64,000 nt of DNA from an uncultured Porphyromonadaceae bacterium (GTDB lineage: Bacteria; Bacteroidota; Bacteroidia; Bacteroidales; Muribaculaceae), in contig CAMWIM010000003.1 in the NCBI GenBank assembly GCA_947174335.1, positions 1 to 64,000 of the forward strand, given 5' to 3'. The notes under the pieces were generated by a model, which saw only the letters and a list, made by a program, of their open reading frames with translations, had not been told where the DNA came from and searched no databases. Within the stretch, counting starts at the first letter, position 1. Each line of letters begins with the position of its first letter. Positions 55,210-62,599 of the stretch are shown in pieces. The translations under genes were made by a program, and so were the position numbers.

Positions 55210-55881
55210 ATGTTGCCTGAAATAAAATTTATCGATTGCGGAATAAAACCCTATCGGGAGATGTGGGATATGCAACTTAAGTCGTTCAACGAGCTTATCG
55301 CTTTAAAACGTGAGAAAAAGCCGATTGAACAGGAATATGTTTTGATGGTCGAGCATGAGCCGGTTTATACGATGGGGCGCCACGCCAACCCTGCCAATAT
55401 GCTGATTTCTCAGGAGTTGCTAAAGCAAGACGGCATTGAATGTATTAACATTGAGCGAGGAGGCGATATAACGTTTCATGGTCCCGGTCAACTCGTGGTT
55501 TACCCAATCATCGACCTGCAAGAACATGGTCTTGGAGTAAAACAATATGTGTGGCTGCTCGAAGAAGCAGTCATCCGCACCATTGCCCGATATGGTATCA
55601 AAGGCGAAAGAATTGAAGATGCCACCGGCGTTTGGATTGACAAAGGAACGCCAAACGAACGAAAAATATGCGCTATCGGTGTTAGAGTAAGTCACTCAAT
55701 CACAATGCACGGCTTCGCCCTGAACATCTCAACCGACCTCAATTATTTCAATCGCATCAACCCCTGCGGCTTCGTTGACAAGGGTGTCACCTCAATAGAA
55801 GCCGAGCTTCACGAAAGAGTCAATATCAATTCGGTTAAACACGATATTCAAACAATTCTCAACAAGTTGTTAAACGAATAA
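55210..55881 (+). CDS. lipB: Octanoyl-ACP: protein N-octanoyltransferase
   Basis: The start is ATG 55210 (MLPEIKFIDCG), 10 bases after lipA; the longer frame from 55099 would overlap lipA by about 100 bases. The 223-residue protein has RGGDITFHGPGQLVVYPI, the lysine in KICAIGVRVS, and the catalytic Cys in NPCGFVDKGVTSI. It transfers octanoate from ACP to lipoyl domains, giving LipA its substrate. A strong hairpin follows directly. Confidence 0.95.
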   Translation: MLPEIKFIDCGIKPYREMWDMQLKSFNELIALKREKKPIEQEYVLMVEHEPVYTMGRHANPANMLISQELLKQDGIECINIERGGDITFHGPGQLVVYPIIDLQEHGLGVKQYVWLLEEAVIRTIARYGIKGERIEDATGVWIDKGTPNERKICAIGVRVSHSITMHGFALNISTDLNYFNRINPCGFVDKGVTSIEAELHERVNINSVKHDIQTILNKLLNE

Positions 55882-55923
55882 AAATCCCGATTAATCGCGA
55901 GTTATCATGATTAATCGGGATTT
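55882..55923 (+). terminator. Terminator-like hairpin after lipB
   Basis: AAATCCCGATTAATC and GATTAATCGGGATTT pair perfectly (15 bp) around a 12-base loop. The 3' arm belongs to the 32-bp repeat found again at 58864. Confidence 0.75.
55889..55920 (+). repeat. 32-bp direct repeat, left copy flanking GH109/kinase
   Basis: The 32 bases starting GATTAATCGCGAG match 58864-58895 at 29 positions in the same orientation. The repeat carries two GATTAATC palindromes. Confidence 0.8.
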
Positions 55924-55934
55924 ATTATGGTCAT

Positions 55935-55966
55935 TAATCGAGATTTATAAGGAATAATCTCGATTA
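55935..55966 (-). terminator. Second hairpin between lipB and the GH109 gene
   Basis: TAATCGAGATT and AATCTCGATTA pair around a 10-base loop. It lies next to the end of the minus-strand GH109 gene and could end it. It uses the same ATTAATCG core as the flanking repeats. Confidence 0.5.
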
Positions 55967-55973
55967 GTTTTGG

Positions 55974-57617
55974 TTATTTTTCGAGCTGCGCTTTGGCTTT
56001 GGCGAGTGCACGTTCATAGGCTTTTTGAGCTTTGGCGCGTTTGCCGGGTGCGGCATTTTGCACTGCATCATAGAGATCCCAAAGATTGTTTGCCTTAACA
56101 GCTTCTTTTTGTGCAGTGGTGAAAGCTTCGGCTTTTGCCTCGGCTTCTTTTTCGTCAGCTTCGGGTGCGTAGGCATGCTTATAGCCCTTAACATCGTTCC
56201 AGTGACCACGGGTAAAATCGGGGAATGAAACGGCAGCAGAGTTATTGTCCATAGAAAGTGTGCCAAGTTCGGCAAGCGAACACCATTCAGCGAGATCATA
56301 TACATCCATATCGAGTGGCAGACCGTTCTGCAGACAATAAACCATGCGGGCATCCATGAAGAAATCCATACCGCCGTGTCCACCGACTTTCTTTGCAAGT
56401 TCACCATACTTAGTGATTATCGGGTGACGATATTTCTGGCGTAGGATATTCATTTGTTCTTCGGGCATGAAACCATGAGATGAGAGATTGTCGACTTCAG
56501 GAGCATTGCCGGTTGTTTTTAGATGTTCAGCGTCAATTGCAATTCCTTGAACGGGATATTTATTGGCAAAACCTTTGGTGCCGGTTAACTGATATAGGCG
56601 GTTATAGGGTTGCGGATTCATCACATTATGCTGGATTTCAACCACTTTGCCATTAGCTGTACGCATGAGAGTAGTGGTATGGTCTCCGTTGCGATAGTTA
56701 TCGCACTCTTTACCGGTCTTGCTTTCAACATATTCCTTGCCGTGAACGCTCTTGGTGTCCATAGCTGTGAGAGTGGTAAAACGGTCACCACGGTGAATAT
56801 CCATCACTTGGGCTACAGGACCAAGTCCGTGAGTTGGATAAACATCACCGCGATTTTCCATATTGTATTTCATTCGCCAACCGAGTTTGTCGGGGTCAGT
56901 TTCGGGGTTTTTCCAATAGTGATCCCAGAATTCGTCAAGGTTATGGATGTAGGCACCCTGTGCGCGGAGTACTTCACCGAACACACCTTGCTGAGCCATG
57001 TTTAGAGCATCGAGCTCAAACCAGTCGTAACAGCAGTTTTCGAGAATCATGCAATGCTTGCGATTTTTTTCGGAGAGGTTGATGAGCTCCCAGCATTGTT
57101 CGAGGTTCATGGCTGACGGTACTTCAATAGCAGCATTTTTACCATTTTCGAGAGCCAGTTTAGCCACGGGGAAGTGGTGATCCCAGTCGGTTGCTATATA
57201 GACGAGGTCTATGTCGTCGCGTTTGCAAAGCTCCTCATAGCCATTTTCTCCAGAATAGACAGTGGCAGGAATCAAGCCCGCCTCACGAAGATATTTTTGA
57301 CACCCCTCGGCTCGAGTGGGGTCATAATCACAAAGAGCCACGATTTCCACTCCGGGAATCTGAGTGAAGCGTTTCACGGCTCCCGGTCCACGCATACCAA
57401 GTCCAACAAAAGCAACCCTTACCTTGTCCATCTTGGGAAGGGTTAGCCCGATTACATTTTCTTGGCCAACAGGACGTTGGGGCGTGTCAACAACAATTGT
57501 ACCTTTATCCCAATGCCAAGTAGTAGAGGGAGAGATAGACTGAGCGACTGCTGTGACAGTACCGGCGACTGTGGCTATGCCAACAAGTATTGCGCCAAAG
57601 ATATTAGATAAGTTCAT
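55974..57617 (-). CDS. Gfo/Idh/MocA-fold glycosidase-like protein, probable GH109 (alpha-N-acetylgalactosaminidase)
   Basis: The 547-residue protein has a signal peptide (about 1-26, ending TAVAQS), so it is exported. An NAD-binding Rossmann fold (VAFVGLGMRGPGA, LCDYDPTR) follows. Motifs fit GH109: IEVPSA with Glu165, and DVYPTHGLGP with Tyr260 and His263, aligned by eye with Glu149, Tyr225 and His228 of Elizabethkingia NagA. GH109 removes alpha-GalNAc, as on blood group A and mucin glycans. The last 60 residues form a Lys/Glu/Ala-rich coiled coil. It diverges from the sugar kinase gene. Confidence 0.82.
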   Translation of the reverse strand: MNLSNIFGAILVGIATVAGTVTAVAQSISPSTTWHWDKGTIVVDTPQRPVGQENVIGLTLPKMDKVRVAFVGLGMRGPGAVKRFTQIPGVEIVALCDYDPTRAEGCQKYLREAGLIPATVYSGENGYEELCKRDDIDLVYIATDWDHHFPVAKLALENGKNAAIEVPSAMNLEQCWELINLSEKNRKHCMILENCCYDWFELDALNMAQQGVFGEVLRAQGAYIHNLDEFWDHYWKNPETDPDKLGWRMKYNMENRGDVYPTHGLGPVAQVMDIHRGDRFTTLTAMDTKSVHGKEYVESKTGKECDNYRNGDHTTTLMRTANGKVVEIQHNVMNPQPYNRLYQLTGTKGFANKYPVQGIAIDAEHLKTTGNAPEVDNLSSHGFMPEEQMNILRQKYRHPIITKYGELAKKVGGHGGMDFFMDARMVYCLQNGLPLDMDVYDLAEWCSLAELGTLSMDNNSAAVSFPDFTRGHWNDVKGYKHAYAPEADEKEAEAKAEAFTTAQKEAVKANNLWDLYDAVQNAAPGKRAKAQKAYERALAKAKAQLEK

Positions 57618-57648
57618 AATGATTGATTGTAAATTGTTTTTCAGACTT

Positions 57649-57656
57649 CAAAGTTA
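57649..57656 (-). promoter_or_regulatory. -7 box of the GH109 gene
   Basis: On the minus strand this reads TAACTTTG, about 32 bases before the gene. Confidence 0.5.
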
Positions 57657-57710
57657 ATATTTTTTTCAACAAAAATCAAATATGATGATAATAAGACAAA
57701 AAATATACAT

Positions 57711-57718
57711 TAAATTTG
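57711..57718 (+). promoter_or_regulatory. -7 box of the sugar kinase gene
   Basis: TAAATTTG matches exactly and lies 38 bases before the start. It is back to back with the GH109 promoter, so both genes may share control. Confidence 0.55.
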
Positions 57719-57755
57719 CAGAGAAAAAGATACTAACATTAAAAATCAGAATGTC

Positions 57756-58847
57756 ATGAAAGACTTCTCAAACATCGTGAATAATTTTGCCATCAAAGGT
57801 AGAGTCGAGTCAGTCAAACCACTCGGAAACGGTCTGATCAACGACACATATATAGTAAAGACATCAGATGAATCCACTTCCGACTATGTTTTGCAACGCA
57901 TCAATCATCATATATTTACAGATGTTGACACACTGCAAGACAACATTGCCGCAGTGACCTCCCATATACGGCGAAAATTGACTAATGCCGGCGAAAAGGA
58001 TATAGATCGCAAGGTGCTCAACTTTCTTCCGGTCAAGGATAATCCATCAAAGACTTATTTTTATGACGGCGAGTCATATTGGCGCATGATGGTTTTTATT
58101 CCCCATGCTCATACACTCGAAGCGGTTACCCCCGAGTCGTCTCGCTTTGCCGGAAAGGCTTTCGGAAATTTCCAGGCAATGCTCGTGGATATTGACAAAA
58201 ATCTAAAGGAGAGCATACCCGACTTTCACAATATGGAGTTTCGCCTAAAGCAACTGCATGATGCTGTAGCCGCTGACCCCGCGGGTAGAGTGAAGGAGGT
58301 AAAACCACTGCTTGATGAACTTGAATCACGAGCCGATGAGATGTGCAAGGCAGAACGGCTTTACCGCGAGGGCAAACTGCCGAAACGTATATGCCACTGC
58401 GATACCAAGGTCAACAACATGATGTTTGACGAAGATGGCTCGGTTCTCTGTGTGATAGACCTCGACACAGTTATGCCCTCATTTATTTTCAGCGACTATG
58501 GCGACTTCCTTCGAACAGGAGCAAATAGCCTTGCCGAAGATGACCCTAACATTGACGGCGTAGAATTCAACATGGCTATTTTCAGAGCATTCACCGAGGG
58601 GTATCTTTCATCGGCAAAGGCGTTTCTCACACCAATTGAAATCGAAAATCTACCATACGCCGTCGCCCTGTTCCCCTACATGCAAGCCGTACGATTCCTG
58701 ACCGACTACATTAACGGCGACACATATTATAAAATAAAATATCCCGAGCATAATCTCGTCAGAACCCGCAACCAATTCAAACTGTTGCAAAGTATCGAAG
58801 CTCACACCGACGAGATGAAAGAGTTTATCAAGGAGAAGTTGAAGTGA
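57756..58847 (+). CDS. Phosphotransferase family protein, NahK-like N-acetylhexosamine 1-kinase
   Basis: The 363-residue protein has the aminoglycoside-phosphotransferase fold. The catalytic loop is HCDTKVNN (His214, Asp216, Asn221) and the metal site VIDLDT (Asp235, Asp237). The N-terminal GNGLINDTYIV and LQRINHHIF resemble N-acetylhexosamine 1-kinase (NahK), which makes GlcNAc-1-P or GalNAc-1-P. The pairing with a GH109 enzyme supports GalNAc as substrate, which remains inference. The protein has no signal peptide and is cytosolic. Confidence 0.82.
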   Translation: MKDFSNIVNNFAIKGRVESVKPLGNGLINDTYIVKTSDESTSDYVLQRINHHIFTDVDTLQDNIAAVTSHIRRKLTNAGEKDIDRKVLNFLPVKDNPSKTYFYDGESYWRMMVFIPHAHTLEAVTPESSRFAGKAFGNFQAMLVDIDKNLKESIPDFHNMEFRLKQLHDAVAADPAGRVKEVKPLLDELESRADEMCKAERLYREGKLPKRICHCDTKVNNMMFDEDGSVLCVIDLDTVMPSFIFSDYGDFLRTGANSLAEDDPNIDGVEFNMAIFRAFTEGYLSSAKAFLTPIEIENLPYAVALFPYMQAVRFLTDYINGDTYYKIKYPEHNLVRTRNQFKLLQSIEAHTDEMKEFIKEKLK

Positions 58848-58863
58848 ATTTTTAATTTAACGG

Positions 58864-58895
58864 GATTAATCGAGAGTTATCGGGATTAATCGGGA
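58864..58895 (+). repeat. 32-bp direct repeat, right copy flanking GH109/kinase
   Basis: This matches 55889-55920 at 29 of 32 positions, in the same orientation. The two copies enclose the GH109 gene, the shared promoter region and the kinase gene (about 2.9 kb). Confidence 0.8.
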
Positions 58896-58896
58896 C

Positions 58897-58934
58897 AAAA
58901 CAAGGGCGATGCCGGTTGGCATCGCCCTTGTTTT
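58897..58934. terminator. Bidirectional terminator between kinase and phosphohexomutase
   Basis: AAAACAAGGGCGATGCC and GGCATCGCCCTTGTTTT pair perfectly (17 bp) around GGTT. It serves the converging genes on both strands. Confidence 0.92.
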
Positions 58935-58951
58935 GAACTATGGAATTTTTT

Positions 58952-60703
58952 TTAGATTCCAAGATCTTTCTTGACTGCCTCAATTTTAGCGTCGGCATCG
59001 GCTACTGCACGGTCATAATCGGCGGCGTTAGCGAGTTTGCCTTTAACTTCAATGTAGAATTTGATTTTAGGTTCGGTTCCCGAAGGACGAATCGAAACTT
59101 TAGAGCCGTCTTCGGTGAAGTATTGAAGCACGTTAGAAGTAACAGGCATATCCATTTTGGTGACTTTACCGGTTGGAACATCGGTCAAGTTCAAGTCGGC
59201 GTAGTCTTTGATTGTTTTAATCGGGCTACCACCAAGAGATTTTGGCGGATTTGAGCGGAACGCTTTCATCATTGCCTGAATTTCCTCGGCACCTGATTTA
59301 CCGGGGCGAACTACAGAAACGCCGGCTTCACGAGAGAAACCATATTTCATATAGATTTCCTGGAGTAGGCCGAGGAAGTCGAGACCGCGGTCTTTAGCCC
59401 AAGCAGCAGCTTCAGCCATCAAAGAGATTGCCGAAACCGAGTCTTTGTCACGCACGAAAGTCTCAGCAAGGAATCCGTAGCTTTCTTCACCACCACCGAG
59501 ATAGCGCATTGTGTCTTCGTTCTCGCGGATAACGGCAGCAATCCATTTGAAACCGGTATAGCAGTCAAACATCTTGATATTGTTTGCCTCAGCAATGGAG
59601 CGGATAGTTTCAGTGGTTACGATTGTCTTGACGATATATTCGTTTCCTTTGATACGTCCAAGTTCGGTGTTACGGGTCATCATATAATAAAGGAGAATCA
59701 TTACAATCTGATTTCCGTTGATGAGAACATACTCACCTTTACTGTCACGAAGGACACAACCGATGCGGTCGGCGTCGGGGTCAGAAGCCATAACGAGGTC
59801 AGCCTGTACTTCCTTAGCCTTGGCAATCGCCATAGCCATAGCCGATGCGTTTTCGGGGTTCGGAGAATCAACGGTCGGGAAGTTACCGTCAGTGATGTCT
59901 TGCTCGGGAACGCTGATAATGTTAGTAAATCCATAGTTTCGGAGAGACTGTGGAATCAGTTTAACACCTGTACCGTGGATCGGGGTATAGACAATCTTGA
60001 GGTCGGCATGACGCTTGATGACCTCAGGACTGAGTGACAATCCCTTTATGTCGGCAAGATAATCGGCATCAACTTTGGGACCGACAATCTCAATCAAATC
60101 GGGATTACCGTCAAATTTCACGTCTTTAACGCTCTTGATTGCGTTAACGTGATTAATGATATTAGTATCGTGGGGGGCAATAATCTGGGCACCGTCGCTC
60201 CAGTATGCCTTGTAGCCGTTATATTCTTTTGGGTTGTGAGATGCAGTAATATTCACACCACTCTGGCATCCGAAATAACGAATAGCGTATGAGAGTTCGG
60301 GAGTCGGACGGAAGCTGTCGAAAAGGAACACTTTAATACCGTTAGCCGAGAAAACATTAGCGACGATTTCGGCAAATTCGCGAGAGTTGTTACGAACGTC
60401 GTGTCCGACAGCGACACTGATTTGTGGGAGATCGGCAAACGCCTCTTTAAGGTAGTTGGCAAAGCCCTGAGTGGCAGCACCGACAGTGTAACGGTTCATA
60501 CGGTTTGACCCAACACCCATAATGCCACGCAGTCCACCGGTGCCAAATTCGAGGTCACGGTAGAAAGATTCGATAAGCTCAGTCTTATCGTCAGCGTCTA
60601 TAAGTTTTTTAACTTGAAGTCGAGTTGCTTCATCATAACCGTCACCAAGCCATTCAGTAGCTCTGGCAGTCACGGTTTTCAAGAGTTCTTCATTATTTGC
60701 CAT
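58952..60703 (-). CDS. Phospho-sugar mutase (phosphoglucomutase/phosphomannomutase family)
   Basis: The 583-residue alpha-D-phosphohexomutase has the phosphoserine loop TASHNPKEYNGYK (Ser155), the metal loop DPDADRIG, the sugar loop GGEESYG and the C-terminal phosphate site RPSGTEPKIKFY. It interconverts hexose 1- and 6-phosphates. Its length matches the long PGM2-like form found in Bacteroidetes. It converges on the kinase gene and has its own promoter, so a direct link with the kinase is possible but not shown. Confidence 0.93.
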   Translation of the reverse strand: MANNEELLKTVTARATEWLGDGYDEATRLQVKKLIDADDKTELIESFYRDLEFGTGGLRGIMGVGSNRMNRYTVGAATQGFANYLKEAFADLPQISVAVGHDVRNNSREFAEIVANVFSANGIKVFLFDSFRPTPELSYAIRYFGCQSGVNITASHNPKEYNGYKAYWSDGAQIIAPHDTNIINHVNAIKSVKDVKFDGNPDLIEIVGPKVDADYLADIKGLSLSPEVIKRHADLKIVYTPIHGTGVKLIPQSLRNYGFTNIISVPEQDITDGNFPTVDSPNPENASAMAMAIAKAKEVQADLVMASDPDADRIGCVLRDSKGEYVLINGNQIVMILLYYMMTRNTELGRIKGNEYIVKTIVTTETIRSIAEANNIKMFDCYTGFKWIAAVIRENEDTMRYLGGGEESYGFLAETFVRDKDSVSAISLMAEAAAWAKDRGLDFLGLLQEIYMKYGFSREAGVSVVRPGKSGAEEIQAMMKAFRSNPPKSLGGSPIKTIKDYADLNLTDVPTGKVTKMDMPVTSNVLQYFTEDGSKVSIRPSGTEPKIKFYIEVKGKLANAADYDRAVADADAKIEAVKKDLGI

Positions 60704-60748
60704 TCGATATTGGTATTATATTGGTGAAATGTTAATTCAATGGATAAA

Positions 60749-60756
60749 CAAAGTTA
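60749..60756 (-). promoter_or_regulatory. -7 box of the phospho-sugar mutase gene
   Basis: On the minus strand this reads TAACTTTG, 46 bases upstream of the gene and just after the end of the hydrolase gene. Confidence 0.55.
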
Positions 60757-60786
60757 ATGTATTTAAACGGCTAATGCAAATTTTTT

Positions 60787-61806
60787 TCAAATTTTTGCAT
60801 CAATCCAGTCAAACATGTGGCTATAAAGCGATGACGTTACATCGGGAGCCGACAGAAAAAGGTCGTGCAAGCCACCGTTAACTGTAAAAATTGTCACATC
60901 ACTACCGAGCAATGAGCCATATTTATTAATGTCTTTAACATCAAGAACACCGTCGGCTTCGTTAGACTCGGGAATCCAGTCGGGAGAATCGACTGATTTT
61001 GCCGAGTGCATCAGCAAAACCGGGACGCCGATGGGGAACAACATTGCATGGAGCGTGTGCTGACCCTGACTGATTGCGTTAATCCAACCGGCATCGACAT
61101 CGGGTGATTTTTCGAGTTTTAGCGACGTATCATAGTCCCAAAGCCCATGATATTTTTTCAAAAGACTTTGGGCATAGGCGTTTCCACCCCCCTGTTTAAT
61201 TCGCATTCCGGGAGCAAAGGCTGCAATTGTGCAGACAGCCGGAACGGCAAAGTTTTCGTTGAATTTTGACAAATTCCAATCGAGGAACGGACTGTTAAGA
61301 ATGAGTTGACAAACCATAGCAGGACGTTTCTGCGCCATATAGAGCGATGTTGTCAGTCCGCCTGTAGAGTGCCCCATCAAGATTACTTTTGAATAGCCAT
61401 CCTCACGAATCACGCTCAATGCCGAATCAAGGTCGGGGAAATATTCACTCATGTCCCTAACCTGAAACATACGTTGCCCCGGGAGCAATGAGCGGCCGTA
61501 CTTGCGAAGATCAACGGCATAAAACGAATATCCGTGATTAACAAATTGATTGGCTTCATCACTTTGAAAAAAATAGTCATTAAAGCCATGAACGTACAGA
61601 ACTGCAACATCAGAGGGCGATTCAGCCTGTTTGCGGATAACAGTCGAAACAACTTTGCCGGCATAATCGTCGGGCTGATTAATGGTTGTGTACTGAAATC
61701 CGGGGGCATGGATAAGGGTATCGGATTGCCACGTGCGACCATAACCGCTTAACGTAGCAAACATACACGCGAGACCGGCAAATAGAGCAATTTTGAATTT
61801 TGGCAT
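60787..61806 (-). CDS. Alpha/beta hydrolase, exported
   Basis: The 339-residue protein has an N-terminal signal (about 1-24). Its nucleophile elbow is GHSTGG (Ser147), with a lysophospholipase-type region YVHGFNDYFFQSDEANQF (in pieces) and VDLRKYGRS. The late His lies in NGGLHDLFLS. It looks like a periplasmic esterase or lipase of the serine aminopeptidase S33 group. Its substrate is unknown. It ends a recN-rlmB-hydrolase operon on the minus strand, 13 bases after rlmB. Confidence 0.87.
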   Translation of the reverse strand: MPKFKIALFAGLACMFATLSGYGRTWQSDTLIHAPGFQYTTINQPDDYAGKVVSTVIRKQAESPSDVAVLYVHGFNDYFFQSDEANQFVNHGYSFYAVDLRKYGRSLLPGQRMFQVRDMSEYFPDLDSALSVIREDGYSKVILMGHSTGGLTTSLYMAQKRPAMVCQLILNSPFLDWNLSKFNENFAVPAVCTIAAFAPGMRIKQGGGNAYAQSLLKKYHGLWDYDTSLKLEKSPDVDAGWINAISQGQHTLHAMLFPIGVPVLLMHSAKSVDSPDWIPESNEADGVLDVKDINKYGSLLGSDVTIFTVNGGLHDLFLSAPDVTSSLYSHMFDWIDAKI

Positions 61807-61819
61807 GGAGAATTATTTT

Positions 61820-62575
61820 TCAGATTACTTCGAGGTTTGCATCAAGGCGTTGACGCACACCTTCATATATCATAACGCCTGCTGCTACAGAAACGTTCAG
61901 TGAGCCGATCTTGCCAAACTGTGGAATTGCCACGAGAGTATCAGCCTGACGGAGTACTTCGTTTGAGATACCGACATCTTCAGACCCCATAACAATGGCA
62001 ACGGGAACCGTAAAATCGGCGCGAGTATAGTTTATTTCGGCTTTTTCAGTAGCGGCAATAATCTGATAGCCGTTTTCTTTTAGGAATTTCACAGCACCCA
62101 AAATTGAATATTCGCGACAAACCGGTATATGAAGTAATGCGCCCGCCGAAGTTTTGACAGCATCGGCGTTAACCGAAACGCTGTCACGCTCAGGAATGAC
62201 AATTGCATCGACTCCGGCACACTCGCAAGTACGGGCAATAGCTCCGAAATTGCGTACATCGGTCAACCCGTCAAGCAGTACCATAAAGGGCAGTCTCCCC
62301 TCTTCATAGAGCATAGGAACAATGTTTTCAAGACTGTTATAGGTCACAGCCGAGAGCATTGCAACTACACCCTGATGGTTTTTACGGGTGATACGATTTA
62401 TTCGTTCGATTGGCACACGACGGGTTACAATACCATATTGTTTGATGAGAGCCATCAACTCGGCGGCAAGGTCGCCCGAGAGATCTTTCTTAATGAAAAC
62501 ACAATCGATGTCACGACCGGCTTCGATAGCCTCGATAACAGCTCGAATACCAAAAATATAATCTGATTTTTCCAT
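61820..62575 (-). CDS. rlmB: 23S rRNA (guanosine-2'-O-)-methyltransferase RlmB
   Basis: The 251-residue SpoU-family protein has an N-terminal substrate-binding domain (FGIRAVIEAIEAGRDIDCVFI in pieces) and the knotted methyltransferase motifs NFGAIARTCECAGV, VMGSEDVGIS and IGSLNVSVAAGVMIYE. RlmB methylates G2251 in 23S rRNA. It follows recN by 24 bases. Confidence 0.94.
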   Translation of the reverse strand: MEKSDYIFGIRAVIEAIEAGRDIDCVFIKKDLSGDLAAELMALIKQYGIVTRRVPIERINRITRKNHQGVVAMLSAVTYNSLENIVPMLYEEGRLPFMVLLDGLTDVRNFGAIARTCECAGVDAIVIPERDSVSVNADAVKTSAGALLHIPVCREYSILGAVKFLKENGYQIIAATEKAEINYTRADFTVPVAIVMGSEDVGISNEVLRQADTLVAIPQFGKIGSLNVSVAAGVMIYEGVRQRLDANLEVI

Positions 62576-62599
62576 ATAGTAGAAATCGCTTGAAGCGGT

